A stretch of 64,000 bases of DNA from Neopusillimonas maritima. Its GTDB lineage: Bacteria; Pseudomonadota; Gammaproteobacteria; Burkholderiales; Burkholderiaceae_B. Position numbers and translations under genes: made by a program. Positions within the stretch are counted from its first letter, which is position 1, and every line of letters begins with the position of its first letter. Below the pieces are notes generated by a model. That model had not been told where the DNA came from and did no database searches. It saw only the letters and a program-made list of their open reading frames with translations. Of the stretch, positions 28,395-37,685 are shown in pieces. The stretch is from NCBI RefSeq assembly GCF_040930455.2, contig NZ_CP170494.1; one strand, given 5' to 3'.

Positions 28395-29498
28395 ATGAAA
28401 CGTCGTGCTTTTCTGGGTAAGGCAGGGTTGGGTGCAGTGGCAGGCACAGCCGCCATTGCAGCGCCGGCGATGGCGCAACAGAACCCTAAAATCAGTTGGA
28501 AAATGGCGTCAACCTATGGGCCGAATTTGCCGCCTTTGTTCGGGTCGGCTGAAGTTTTTTGCAAAATGATTGAAGAGGCCTCCGGGGGGCAGTTCACTAT
28601 TCGCTTGTATCCCGGCGGCGAGGTCGTGCCGGGTTTTGGCGTGCTCGATGCCGTTGGCAACCGTACCGTCGATTGTGGTCAATCCGCCTCTTATTACTAT
28701 TACGGGAAAGACCCTACGCTTTGTTTTGATACGGCTGTTCCATTTGGCTTGAATGCTCGCCAAATGAACGCCTGGATGGATCAGGGTGATGGCCTGAAGC
28801 TTATGCGTGAGGTTTTTGCGCCACGGCATATCGTGAATTTCCCCATGGGAAATACCGGCACCCAAATGGGCGGATGGTACCGAAAGGAAATCAAGTCGGT
28901 GGCCGACCTGAAAGGTTTGAAAATGCGTACGGCAGGTTTTGCCGGCGAAGTGTTGTCACGTGTGGGCGTTATTCCGCAGCAAATCTCGCCGGGCGACATT
29001 TACCCCTCGCTTGAAAAAGGGGCGCTTGATGCCGTCGAGTTTGTGGGTCCACTGGATGATGAAAAGTTGAGTTTGCAACGCGTGGCCAAGTACTACTATT
29101 ACCCCGGCTGGTGGGAAGGCTCCGCCCAGGTGTCGTTATATGTGAACGAGAAAGCGTATGCTGAATTACCTAAGCAATACCAATCGTTGATTGCACTGGC
29201 TTCGCGTTATGCCGGTCAGCAATTATTAACCGATTACGATGCACACAACGCGAATGCTTTGCGGCGCCTGGTGGCGAGTGGGGCCGAATTGCGGGCTTTC
29301 CCTGTTGAGGTGCTCGATGCGTGTTACGACGCAGCACAGGAAGTGTATGCCGAATTTAATGCCAAGTATCCGCAGTTCAAAAAGGTGTACGACAACTACA
29401 TGGGCTTCCGAGATCAAACCATTCCCTGGTTCAGGCTGGCTGAGGGCAGTTACGACAGTTACCTGAACCGCGCGCTGAACCGGGCAAAGCAGCAATAG
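28395..29498 (+). CDS. TRAP transporter substrate-binding protein, Tat-exported (TakP-like), orphan
   Basis: A 367-residue DctP-family periplasmic binding protein. It starts MKRRAFLGKAGLGAVAG, a twin-arginine signal, with cleavage after AMA near residue 27. The ligand-binding arginine of the family is in DLKGLKMRTAGF near residue 176. The many aromatic residues (YYYYGKD, KYYYYPGWW) and overall look recall the alpha-keto-acid binding protein TakP. No DctQ or DctM genes are adjacent: pmbA lies upstream and rplM downstream, so it must use permeases encoded elsewhere. Confidence 0.88.
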   Translation: MKRRAFLGKAGLGAVAGTAAIAAPAMAQQNPKISWKMASTYGPNLPPLFGSAEVFCKMIEEASGGQFTIRLYPGGEVVPGFGVLDAVGNRTVDCGQSASYYYYGKDPTLCFDTAVPFGLNARQMNAWMDQGDGLKLMREVFAPRHIVNFPMGNTGTQMGGWYRKEIKSVADLKGLKMRTAGFAGEVLSRVGVIPQQISPGDIYPSLEKGALDAVEFVGPLDDEKLSLQRVAKYYYYPGWWEGSAQVSLYVNEKAYAELPKQYQSLIALASRYAGQQLLTDYDAHNANALRRLVASGAELRAFPVEVLDACYDAAQEVYAEFNAKYPQFKKVYDNYMGFRDQTIPWFRLAEGSYDSYLNRALNRAKQQ

Positions 29499-29519
29499 CT
29501 ACGCAAAAACAATAATTTA

Positions 29520-29528
29520 TGCTATGAT
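29520..29528 (+). promoter_or_regulatory. extended -10 promoter element of rplM-rpsI
   Basis: TGCTATGAT fits an extended -10 (TGn plus TATGAT), leaving a leader of about 70 bases before rplM. A matching -35 is poor. In E. coli this leader is a target of L13 autoregulation; whether that applies here is not visible. Confidence 0.45.
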
Positions 29529-29604
29529 TGTGGGCTTTTCTAGGTAAGGGTACGGGCGAGGAACAACGCTTTGACCCAGTTTTTTTATTTTTTTAGGAAC
29601 CATC

Positions 29605-30033
29605 ATGAAGACCTTCGTGGCCAAGCCGCATGAAGTCAAACGTGACTGGTACGTGATTGATGCCAAGGGTAAAGTCCTTGGGCGTGTAGCCAGCGAAGTT
29701 GCACGTCGCCTGCGCGGCAAGCACAAACCAGAATTCACACCACACGTTGACACCGGCGATTACATCGTCATTATTAACGCAGCCGATATTGTCGTTACCG
29801 GTAATAAGGCGCTCGACAAGCGCTACTATCGTCACTCGGGTTATCCCGGCGGTATTACCGAAACCAATTTCGAGAAAATGCAGCAACGTTTCCCCGGTCG
29901 TGCTCTCCAGAAAGCCGTGAAAGGCATGTTGCCTAAAGGCCCTCTGGGTTACGCCATGGCCAAGAAACTCAAGATTTACGCCGGCGCCGAGCACCCCCAT
30001 TCTGCTCAGCAGCCTAAACCGCTCGAAATCTAA
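29605..30033 (+). CDS. rplM: 50S ribosomal protein L13
   Basis: L13 is an early assembly protein of the large subunit. The 142-residue protein has the family motifs KTFVAKPHEVKRDWYVIDA at the start, YRHSGYPGG near 75 and VKGMLPKGPLGYAMAKKL near 100, and normal length. It is followed after 9 bases by rpsI, the universal L13-S9 pair. Confidence 0.98.
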   Translation: MKTFVAKPHEVKRDWYVIDAKGKVLGRVASEVARRLRGKHKPEFTPHVDTGDYIVIINAADIVVTGNKALDKRYYRHSGYPGGITETNFEKMQQRFPGRALQKAVKGMLPKGPLGYAMAKKLKIYAGAEHPHSAQQPKPLEI

Positions 30034-30042
30034 GGACAGGTC

Positions 30043-30435
30043 ATGATCGGTAATTGGAATTATGGAACCGGGCGCCGCAAAACGTCAGTCGCTCGTGTGT
30101 TCTTGAAAAAAGGTTCAGGCAACATCGTTGTCAACGGTAAGCCTGTTGATGAATACTTCGCTCGTGAAACCGGCCGCATGGTCGTGCGTCAGCCGCTCGA
30201 GCTTACCAACCATCTCGAATCGTTCGATTTTCACATCAATGTGCATGGTGGCGGTGAGAGCGGTCAGGCGGGCGCGGTGCGTCATGGTATTACACGTGCG
30301 CTCATCGATTACGATGAAACGCTGAAGTCGGTGCTTAAGCAGGCCGGGTTGGTAACACGCGATGCGCGTGAAGTTGAACGTAAGAAAGTGGGCTTCCACA
30401 AAGCCCGCCGTCGTAAGCAGTTCAGCAAGCGTTAA
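30043..30435 (+). CDS. rpsI: 30S ribosomal protein S9
   Basis: S9 binds the 16S 3' major domain; its C-terminal tail reaches the P-site tRNA. The 130-residue protein shows GTGRRKTSVARVFLKKGSG near the start, VHGGGESGQAGAVRHGI near 70, and the basic tail KARRRKQFSKR with the terminal Lys-Arg. It is co-transcribed with rplM and ends at a strong terminator. Confidence 0.98.
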   Translation: MIGNWNYGTGRRKTSVARVFLKKGSGNIVVNGKPVDEYFARETGRMVVRQPLELTNHLESFDFHINVHGGGESGQAGAVRHGITRALIDYDETLKSVLKQAGLVTRDAREVERKKVGFHKARRRKQFSKR

Positions 30436-30477
30436 TTTTCGTGGTGCCTTCAGGGCGGCCTTCCGGCCTCCCCACAC

Positions 30478-30504
30478 AAAAGCCCTGGCGCCGCCGGGGC
30501 TTTT
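30478..30504 (+). terminator. rho-independent terminator after rpsI
   Basis: AAAAGCCCTGG pairs with CCGGGGCTTTT (one G-T pair) around a short GC loop, with the stem itself ending in TTTT. It lies 43 bases after the rpsI stop. Confidence 0.85.
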
Positions 30505-30616
30505 GGCATTTTGGCTCGCGCGGGTTGGCAGGGGTAGGCTGAGAATGTCGCGGTGGTTTTTAGATTGCGTTCGCGTCGTTGCATAATGGCGTTAGTTTCT
30601 TTTTTTGGGGTTCAGC

Positions 30617-31675
30617 ATGGCAGCAGTTAACGGCAAAAAAATCAAAGTGGGTATTGTTGGTGGTACGGGTTACACCGGCGTTGAGTTGCTGCGTTTGTTA
30701 TCTTGCCACCCCAATGTTGAGCTCACTGCAATTACGTCGCGCAAAGAGGAAGGAATGCCGGTCGCGCAGATGTATCCTAACTTGCGTGGCCATGTTGACC
30801 TGTGCTTTACCACGCCTGAAACATCACCGCTTGAGCAGTGTGATGTTGTGTTTTTTGCCACGCCGCACGGTGTCGCCATGGAGCAGGCCAAAAGCTTGTT
30901 GGATCATGGTGTCCGCATCATCGACCTTGCCGCCGATTTTCGTTTGCAAGACACGGTTGCATTCGAGCAGTGGTACAACATGCCCCACACATGCCCTGAT
31001 ATTCTGGCCGAATCGGTGTATGGTTTGGTAGAGTTAAACCGCGAAAAAATTGCCAATGCGCGGGTCGTTGGTAACCCTGGTTGCTATCCTACCACCGTAG
31101 TGCTCGGGCTGTTGCCATTGTTGCGCCGGCAGGGTTTAATCGACCCTTCCTACATTATTGCCGATTGCAAATCGGGGGTGTCTGGTGCGGGGCGCAAGGC
31201 GTCTGTGCCTACCCTGTTTTCCGAAGCCAGTGATAATTTCAAGGCATACGGCGTAGGCGGGCATCGTCATCACCCTGAAATCACCGAGCAGCTTGAAGGG
31301 ATTGCCGGGGGCGCAGTGCAGCTTACTTTTCAGCCGCATCTGGTGCCCATGATTCGGGGCATGTTTTCAACAATTTACGTGCGTGTGCAGCCCGACGCCC
31401 AGAGCACAGACTTCCAGGCTTTGTACGAGCAACATTATGCCGGTGAGCCCTTTGTTGATGTCATGCCGGCCGGTAGCGCGCCGGAAACGCGTTCGGTGCG
31501 CGCTTCAAACCAGCTTCGAATTGCGCTGCAGCGTCCTAACCCGGGTCAGCTTATTATTTTGGTCGTGCAGGATAACCTTGTGAAAGGGGCATCCGGGCAG
31601 GCGGTTCAGAATATGAACCTGATGTTTGGTTTGCCTGAAACTACCGGTTTGGACCTGGTAGCTGTTTTGCCTTAG
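30617..31675 (+). CDS. argC: N-acetyl-gamma-glutamyl-phosphate reductase
   Basis: ArgC catalyses the NADPH-dependent third step of arginine synthesis. The 352-residue protein shows the Rossmann motif VGIVGGTGYTGVELLRLL near residue 12, the catalytic cysteine in GNPGCYPTTVVLGLLPLL near 155, and GHRHHPEITEQL near 215. The start at 30617 (MAAVNGKKIKVGIVG) fits the family better than the in-frame start 4 codons upstream. It is monocistronic or linked to the coiled-coil protein gene downstream. Confidence 0.96.
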   Translation: MAAVNGKKIKVGIVGGTGYTGVELLRLLSCHPNVELTAITSRKEEGMPVAQMYPNLRGHVDLCFTTPETSPLEQCDVVFFATPHGVAMEQAKSLLDHGVRIIDLAADFRLQDTVAFEQWYNMPHTCPDILAESVYGLVELNREKIANARVVGNPGCYPTTVVLGLLPLLRRQGLIDPSYIIADCKSGVSGAGRKASVPTLFSEASDNFKAYGVGGHRHHPEITEQLEGIAGGAVQLTFQPHLVPMIRGMFSTIYVRVQPDAQSTDFQALYEQHYAGEPFVDVMPAGSAPETRSVRASNQLRIALQRPNPGQLIILVVQDNLVKGASGQAVQNMNLMFGLPETTGLDLVAVLP

Positions 31676-31750
31676 TAATGTGGCCGGCACAGAGCGTGTT
31701 TAAGCAGGGTTGGGCCGGAACTCTTTATTCTTTTGGCGGTCAAAATCTGC

Positions 31751-32518
31751 ATGGGTAGCAAACAATCAAACGCTGCGGGGAAACGTCGGTCCGCCAAACG
31801 TTCGACGTTCTGGCAGCGTGTCACATGGGTGCTGGTTTGGGTGGTTGCCATGGGGTTGGGTTTTGCTGCGGGTCAGCATACTCAGTTGGGCCAGGCTGCC
31901 AAGCAGTACGCTAACCTTCAAACCGATTTCGATATCACAGTTGCCCAACTGCGTTACGACATGTCCAAGTTGGCCGCCGAGAAAGAGGCATTGCAAAGCC
32001 GGTTGTCGGTAGAGCAGAGTACACGTCGTAGCCTGGAAGAATCGATTCAGCGTGCTCAGGGCGACTTGGCCAAAGCGAACGAACGGTTGGCTTTTTATGA
32101 TCAGCTCTTGCCGCCTGGGCCGTCTGGTTCGGTGAGTATTCGAGCGCTTAGTATTCAACCGAACGGTGCATTTCTGGCGTATCGTGTACTGTTAACGCGC
32201 AACGCGCAGCCTGGCAGTGAGTTTAATGGCCATGTTGAGTTTGTGGCTAATGGAGAAAAAAATGGTGAAAGCGTTAAAATAGCGTTAAACCCAGCAACCG
32301 GTCAGGCTGGTGAAGCGTCGGTCGCGGCAAGTACTGCGCAGCCTCTTCCCGTAAGCTTCGACCAGTTCCAGCGTTTGGAAGGCTTGCTAAGTATGCCGGA
32401 AGGTTTAAGTCTTACCTCTGTTACGCTGAATATTATTGAAGAAGGGGCGGTTCGGGTTTCCCGGTCTGTTAACTTTCCCGGCCCCGACGCCTCAACCGAA
32501 ACCGATGAAACTTCATGA
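31751..32518 (+). CDS. DUF6776-like coiled-coil membrane protein
   Basis: A protein of about 255 residues with a basic N-terminus, one membrane segment (about 22-40), a coiled coil (about 50-115, heptad-rich with ESIQRAQGDLAKANERLAFYDQLL), and a beta-rich C-terminal domain. The layout matches the betaproteobacterial family annotated DUF6776, of unknown function. The frame can begin at a TTG at 31733; I prefer the ATG at 31751. Its position between argC and erpA recurs in relatives, as far as I recall. Confidence 0.75.
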   Translation: MGSKQSNAAGKRRSAKRSTFWQRVTWVLVWVVAMGLGFAAGQHTQLGQAAKQYANLQTDFDITVAQLRYDMSKLAAEKEALQSRLSVEQSTRRSLEESIQRAQGDLAKANERLAFYDQLLPPGPSGSVSIRALSIQPNGAFLAYRVLLTRNAQPGSEFNGHVEFVANGEKNGESVKIALNPATGQAGEASVAASTAQPLPVSFDQFQRLEGLLSMPEGLSLTSVTLNIIEEGAVRVSRSVNFPGPDASTETDETS

Positions 32519-32565
32519 TGTGTTCATGAATGATTAACGCGGCATGCGCCGCACTGGAGTATCAA

Positions 32566-32934
32566 ATGAGCAATGTGACTGAATCCGTCGATTTGCAAAC
32601 CCCACCTCCTCCTTTGGTGTTTACCGACGCCGCTGCGGCCAAGGTAAAAGATCTGTTGGCTGAAGAAGGTAACCCCGAGCTCAAATTGCGGGTTTTCGTG
32701 CAGGGCGGAGGGTGCTCGGGTTTCCAGTATGGGTTTACGTTCGATGAAGTGATCAACGAAGATGACACCGCAATCGACAAGGAAGGCGTGCAGTTATTAA
32801 TCGACCCCATGAGCTTCCAGTATTTGTTTGGCGCTGAAATCGATTACAAAGACGATCTCGAAGGGGCTCAGTTTGTTATTCGTAATCCGAATGCCACGTC
32901 AACTTGTGGCTGCGGCTCTTCGTTCGCGGCTTAA
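32566..32934 (+). CDS. erpA: iron-sulfur cluster insertion protein ErpA
   Basis: ErpA is an A-type carrier that delivers [Fe-S] clusters to target proteins such as IspG. The 122-residue protein has the three cluster-ligand cysteines: one in GGGCSGFQYGF and two in STCGCGSSF at the C-terminus. I chose the ATG at 32566, which has a TGGAG Shine-Dalgarno 6 bases upstream; a longer frame from 32530 lacks one. It converges on anmK. Confidence 0.94.
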   Translation: MSNVTESVDLQTPPPPLVFTDAAAAKVKDLLAEEGNPELKLRVFVQGGGCSGFQYGFTFDEVINEDDTAIDKEGVQLLIDPMSFQYLFGAEIDYKDDLEGAQFVIRNPNATSTCGCGSSFAA

Positions 32935-32949
32935 GCCGGGCAGGTTGCG

Positions 32950-34077
32950 TTAAGCGTAGTAGCGGCAGCCCAGAATAGTGGGGTGCCGCGCGCCCGTTAC
33001 GTCGGGTAAAGCGGCTTTGTGGCCTGTGTCATAGGCCCAGGCCAGCCATGCAAAAGCCAGAGCCTCTACATGTTGCGCATCTATGCCCAGTTCCGAGGTG
33101 CTTCGAACTGGGCATTTTAATTGGGCTTGTAATACCTGCATCAGCGTGTCATTTAAGGCGCCGCCTCCACACACTAATACCTCTTGCGTGGCGGATGCGT
33201 AACACTCAATGGAAGTGGCGACGGTTTTTGCTGTTAGAGCCAACAATGTGGCCTGAACATCGACTGGGCGCAAAGAAACGTTATTATTTGAGCCCGTCCA
33301 TTCTTCCAGCCGCTGGGTAAGCCAATTTGCGTTAAACAAATCACGACCGGTTGATTTCGGCGGTGCTTTGGCAAACCACGGTTCGCTACCTATTAAATAT
33401 TCAAGTAGATCGTTCGATACCATGCCTTGCGCCGCCCACGCCCCATGGGCGTCGAAAGGTTGTTTCATATGGCGCTCACACCAGTAGTCCATTAAAACAT
33501 TGGCGGGCCCCGTGTCGAAGCCTGTTACGGGTTTGCCCGGGTGTAGTCGAGTGATATTGGCGATGCCCCCCAGGTTAACGATTGTGCGTCGGGTGGCATT
33601 CGAAAGTAGCGCCTGATGGAAGGCGGGAACCAGTGGTGCTCCATGCCCGCCCGCAGCAATATCACGAGAGCGGAAGTCGGCAATGACATCGATATCTGTT
33701 GCTTCAGCCAGATGGGCGGGAGCGTTGAGCTGGATTGTGAAGCCCAAGTCGGGTCGGTGTCGCACGGTTTGCCCATGGGCGCCAATTGCGCGGATGTCGG
33801 TTGCGGTGAAATGTGTCGCCTGCAACAGTTGTACGCACGCGGTGTGGTAAAGCTTTGCTAACGCCAGGCTTGCTTCAGCCGCCCGATGCAATTCATTGTC
33901 TCCGGGGGAGTTAAGCGCAAGCAGTGTGGTGCGAAGGCTGGGCGGCATGGCCAGCGCAACTGCTTTGATGAGCTTGGGTTGGGAGGGGGTGGCGAAATCC
34001 GCCAGCACCGCATCGACGCCGTCGGTGCTGGTGCCGGACATTAGGCCAATATACAAATGCCCGGCCACTGGTTTCAA
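32950..34077 (-). CDS. anmK: anhydro-N-acetylmuramic acid kinase
   Basis: AnmK phosphorylates and opens anhydro-MurNAc recovered from cell-wall turnover, giving MurNAc-6-phosphate. The 375-residue protein carries GLMSGTSTDGVDAVL near residue 11 (ATP and substrate loop), GAHGQTVRHRP near 105, and FDTGPANVLMDYW near 180. It lies 3 bases after the M23 peptidase gene, so the two wall genes form one operon. Confidence 0.96.
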   Translation of the reverse strand: MKPVAGHLYIGLMSGTSTDGVDAVLADFATPSQPKLIKAVALAMPPSLRTTLLALNSPGDNELHRAAEASLALAKLYHTACVQLLQATHFTATDIRAIGAHGQTVRHRPDLGFTIQLNAPAHLAEATDIDVIADFRSRDIAAGGHGAPLVPAFHQALLSNATRRTIVNLGGIANITRLHPGKPVTGFDTGPANVLMDYWCERHMKQPFDAHGAWAAQGMVSNDLLEYLIGSEPWFAKAPPKSTGRDLFNANWLTQRLEEWTGSNNNVSLRPVDVQATLLALTAKTVATSIECYASATQEVLVCGGGALNDTLMQVLQAQLKCPVRSTSELGIDAQHVEALAFAWLAWAYDTGHKAALPDVTGARHPTILGCRYYA

Positions 34078-34080
34078 ACC

Positions 34081-35454
34081 TTAGTTATTTCCAGCTTGGG
34101 CAACCTGCATTTCGCTGTCGATACCGCTTTGGCCTGCGTCTTGCAGTGCGGCCAGTAAAGTGAAGTGGTTGCGATAGTTATCCAGGGTCGACTGGAAAGC
34201 CGCCATTTGAGTTTTGGTAAGTGCTTCAGCAACGGGAAGGTCGATGGATAAGGGATCAACCGGTTTGCCGTTCACACGAAACTCGTAGTGAAGGTGCGGC
34301 CCGGTGGCCCAACCCGTTGAACCTACATAGCCAATTAGTTGGCCTTGTTCAACACGTGTACCCTTGCGAATGCCTTTGGCAATACGGTGCTGGTGGGCGT
34401 AATACGTTGTGATATTGTTTTTGTGCTTCAGAATAATAATGTTGCCAAAGCCGCGCTGTTTGCCGGCAAACTGCACAACGCCGTCGGCGGTGGCATGAAT
34501 GGGGGTTCCGGTGGGCGCGGCGTAATCGACCCCATTGTGGCTGCGCCAGCTACCGTGAATGGGGTGGCGTCGCTTGCCGAAATTGGAACTGACGCGTGAA
34601 AACTTCAGTGCGTTGCGCAAGAACGCGCCTTTCAGGCTTTTGCCGTCGAAATCATAATAGCCGCCCGAGCCATTTTCGGGTTCGAACCAAATGGCGTCAT
34701 AGGTTTTTTTGCCGTTGTTGAACTCCAGCGCCAAAATACGGCCGGAACCCACTTCCTTGCCTTGATGGGAATGGGTTTCATACACCAGACGGAAACGATC
34801 GCCTTTACGCAGGTCGCGAATAAAGTCGATTTTGCTGCCCAGAATTTCGGCCATTTGGAATGTGATGGCATCGGGGATGTCGGCCGCATCGGTTGCGCCA
34901 AACAGCGATGAAACAATTTCCCCTTCCGCAATTCGCATTTGGGTTTCGGTGGCTTCCGCCAGCTCAAGGGCCACAAAGCCGTTGTCGTTGTCGGGGCGGA
35001 TTTCCAGCCATTTTGAAACGAATTCCCCGTTGTCTTTGGTGCCTGGGGTATGGTAATAGCGCAGCCATTTCATGCTGCCATCGGCATTCAGCGCAGCCTG
35101 TACCGTACGCCCGGGATACAACTTGTAAATAGAGCGAGCATCTTTGTTCTGGATAAGGAACTGCTGCAGATTGGCTTCCTGAACATTCAGGCGTTGCAAT
35201 AAAGCAGCCAAGGTATCGCCCGGTTGAATGCGTGTTTCATCGATAAAAGGCGCTGAATTGGCAATTTGGCCGGGTTCAGGGAAAGGGGAGGGAAGGCTGA
35301 GCGTTTCGCGGGCTTGATATACTGGCGGCGTTGATTCGCTGATAGGCTTCACGACGGCCAGTGCCCCGGCGGCGGCAAAAAGGCCTAGTGCTACAAGCAC
35401 AAGGCCACCGGTAATGTAATGATGCGTGGGTTTGTCTGCGTGCTTTCTGGGCAT
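34081..35454 (-). CDS. M23-family peptidoglycan endopeptidase (MepM-like)
   Basis: A 457-residue envelope protein with an N-terminal membrane anchor (about 15-37), a LysM/OapA-like region with QPGDTLAALLQRLN (about 95-145), a middle domain, and a C-terminal LytM zinc peptidase. The metal ligands are in SHNGVDYAAP (HxxxD) and GPHLHYEFR (HxH). Such enzymes cut D-Ala-mDAP cross-links to allow wall growth. The frame is open to 35700, but the first 82 residues look non-coding. MPRKHADK at 35454 directly precedes the anchor. Confidence 0.9.
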   Translation of the reverse strand: MPRKHADKPTHHYITGGLVLVALGLFAAAGALAVVKPISESTPPVYQARETLSLPSPFPEPGQIANSAPFIDETRIQPGDTLAALLQRLNVQEANLQQFLIQNKDARSIYKLYPGRTVQAALNADGSMKWLRYYHTPGTKDNGEFVSKWLEIRPDNDNGFVALELAEATETQMRIAEGEIVSSLFGATDAADIPDAITFQMAEILGSKIDFIRDLRKGDRFRLVYETHSHQGKEVGSGRILALEFNNGKKTYDAIWFEPENGSGGYYDFDGKSLKGAFLRNALKFSRVSSNFGKRRHPIHGSWRSHNGVDYAAPTGTPIHATADGVVQFAGKQRGFGNIIILKHKNNITTYYAHQHRIAKGIRKGTRVEQGQLIGYVGSTGWATGPHLHYEFRVNGKPVDPLSIDLPVAEALTKTQMAAFQSTLDNYRNHFTLLAALQDAGQSGIDSEMQVAQAGNN

Positions 35455-35719
35455 ATTCGGCTTCAGGTAAGGTTTGTTCCAGCGCAAGTTGCGCGAATCA
35501 AAGCTTAAAATAGGTATTAATGCAGTTTGCAAACCCTGCAAGAAAGCGTGCGGGCCAAGAAAATAGGGGGCTCGCAACAGAGCCTCAACTGGGTGCTTGG
35601 CCAGCAATGGAAAGAGCGTGGTGGGTTTGCAACGGATGCGTGTTGTATTAACACGATATGCTATCGCATTCACTTGCTTTTTTCGAGTATTTTTTTGCAA
35701 ATTTTTTTACGGTAACGTC

Positions 35720-36946
35720 ATGTCATCCACAGAAGTCACTTTATCCCCTGAATTAGAAGAAGATTTGCGCGTAGTTAAGCGAGGATGCGATGAGTTGTTG
35801 GTAGAAAGCGAATTTGTAAAAAAATTGGCACGCAGTCGTGAAACGGGCCAGCCATTACGGATCAAGTTAGGTTTGGACCCCACCGCACCTGATATTCACC
35901 TGGGCCATACAGTGGTCTTGAATAAACTTCGCCAGTTGCAAGACTTGGGGCACACCGTTATTTTTCTCATTGGCGACTTTACGTCCATGATTGGCGATCC
36001 CAGTGGTCGCAATGCCACCCGCCCGCCTCTAACGGCCGAGCAAATTCAGGAAAACGCCCAAACTTATTACGCCCAGGCCAGCCTGGTGCTGGACCCGGAG
36101 CGCACGGAAGTTCGCTACAACTCTGAATGGTGCGATCCGTTGGGTGCGCGCGGCATGATTCAGCTTGCCTCGCGCTATACCGTAGCCCGGATGATGGAAC
36201 GGGAAGACTTCACCCGGCGGTTCAAATCGGGTATTCCCATTTCCGTGCACGAATTTTTGTACCCGCTGATGCAGGGCTATGATTCGGTGGCGTTGAAGGC
36301 CGATCTGGAATTGGGGGGCACCGATCAGAAGTTCAACCTGTTGGTGGGTCGCGAGTTGCAGAAAGAGTATGGGCAAGAGGCCCAATGCATTCTCACCATG
36401 CCTTTGCTGGAAGGAACCGATGGTGTCGACAAGATGTCGAAATCCAAAGGGAATTACATTGGTATTTCTGAATCACCCGACTCCATGTTCGGCAAGCTTA
36501 TGTCGATTTCCGACACCCTTATGTGGCGTTATTTTGAATTATTGTCTTTCCGCTCTGAAGACGAAATCAGTTTGTTGCAAAAACAGGTTGAAGAAGGCGC
36601 CAATCCGCGCAATATAAAGGTGATGCTGGCGCAGGAAATTGTGACCCGCTTTCACACGCAAACGGATGCACACGAAGCGCTCGCCCGCTTCGAGGCGCGC
36701 TTTCGAGACGGCGTCATACCCGACGATATGCCGGAGGTGGGTCTGGATGGGGCGCCCAAAGGTATTTTGAAGGTATTGCGTGAAGCTGGTTTGGTGGCAT
36801 CGGGGTCGGAGGCCCAGCGCAATGTTGAGCAAGGCGGCGTGAAGGTTGACGGTAGCCGCGTGGACGACAAAGCCTTACAACTGAGCGCCGGCACATATGT
36901 TATTCAAGTAGGTAAGCGCAAGTTCGCACGCGTTACCCTGGCTTAA
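35720..36946 (+). CDS. tyrS: tyrosyl-tRNA synthetase
   Basis: TyrS charges tRNA-Tyr. The 408-residue protein is of the longer TyrZ-like class with the HIGH motif DIHLGHTVVLNKL near 57, the KMSKS motif VDKMSKSKGNYIG near 240, and a C-terminal S4 RNA-binding domain (QGGVKVDGSRVDD). I chose the start at 35720 (MSSTEVTLSPE); the upstream open frame to 35597 encodes an unlikely Phe/Cys-rich stretch. It is divergent from the M23 gene across 265 bases in which I see no other gene. Confidence 0.95.
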   Translation: MSSTEVTLSPELEEDLRVVKRGCDELLVESEFVKKLARSRETGQPLRIKLGLDPTAPDIHLGHTVVLNKLRQLQDLGHTVIFLIGDFTSMIGDPSGRNATRPPLTAEQIQENAQTYYAQASLVLDPERTEVRYNSEWCDPLGARGMIQLASRYTVARMMEREDFTRRFKSGIPISVHEFLYPLMQGYDSVALKADLELGGTDQKFNLLVGRELQKEYGQEAQCILTMPLLEGTDGVDKMSKSKGNYIGISESPDSMFGKLMSISDTLMWRYFELLSFRSEDEISLLQKQVEEGANPRNIKVMLAQEIVTRFHTQTDAHEALARFEARFRDGVIPDDMPEVGLDGAPKGILKVLREAGLVASGSEAQRNVEQGGVKVDGSRVDDKALQLSAGTYVIQVGKRKFARVTLA

Positions 36947-36979
36947 TCTGAAGCAAGGTACAAAAGCAAGGAGGTTTGC

Positions 36980-37618
36980 ATGAAACTGAGCAGCACATCA
37001 TTTGCCGATCAAAAGTGGATTCCCGAGCGTTACGCCTTTTGCAAGGTCGATAGCAACGCCCCCATTGCGCTGTCCGACAATGTTAATCCGCAGTTGGCGT
37101 GGGCCGATGTACCTGAAGGTACGCGTTCTTTTGTTTTAATTTGTCACGACCCCGACGTACCCAGCAAACCCGACGACGTCAATCAGGAAGGCCGCGAAGT
37201 GCCGGCCGATTTGCCGCGCGTTGATTTCTACCATTGGGTGTTGGTGGATATTGCTTCGAACGTGCGCGAGATTAAAGAGGGGGAGTATTGCGACAGCATT
37301 ACACCGCGCGGTAAAGGCGGCCCCGTGGCGCCGAACAATACACGTCAGGGTACCAATAACTACACGCAATGGTTCGCGGAAGACCGTGACATGAATGGCG
37401 ACTACTTTGGTTACGACGGCCCTTGCCCGCCCTGGAACGATGCTATTGTGCATCGTTATGTTTTTACCGTGTACGCGCTGGATATCGAAACCGTTCCGGT
37501 TGATAACGCTTTTACCGGTCCCGACGTTCTGCAGGCCATTGAGGGCCATGTGCTTGGCAAAGCCAGCACGACAGGTCTGTACAGCCTTAACCCGAAGTTA
37601 CGTGAGGCGGCGGCTTAA
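36980..37618 (+). CDS. YbhB/YbcL-type phosphatidylethanolamine-binding (PEBP) protein
   Basis: A 212-residue member of the Raf-kinase-inhibitor-like family. The ligand-pocket motifs are visible: ICHDPDVPSKP near residue 55, FYHWVLVDI near 85, YFGYDGPCPPWNDAIVHRYVFTVYAL near 137-160. The cytoplasmic role in bacteria is unknown. A clear AAGGAGG Shine-Dalgarno precedes the ATG. It lies between tyrS and glyA. Confidence 0.9.
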   Translation: MKLSSTSFADQKWIPERYAFCKVDSNAPIALSDNVNPQLAWADVPEGTRSFVLICHDPDVPSKPDDVNQEGREVPADLPRVDFYHWVLVDIASNVREIKEGEYCDSITPRGKGGPVAPNNTRQGTNNYTQWFAEDRDMNGDYFGYDGPCPPWNDAIVHRYVFTVYALDIETVPVDNAFTGPDVLQAIEGHVLGKASTTGLYSLNPKLREAAA

Positions 37619-37685
37619 AGCCAAACCACGGTACAATTTCGGCTTTTACTGATCGCAATTTATTGCGCGCCTTTAGGATTGATTC

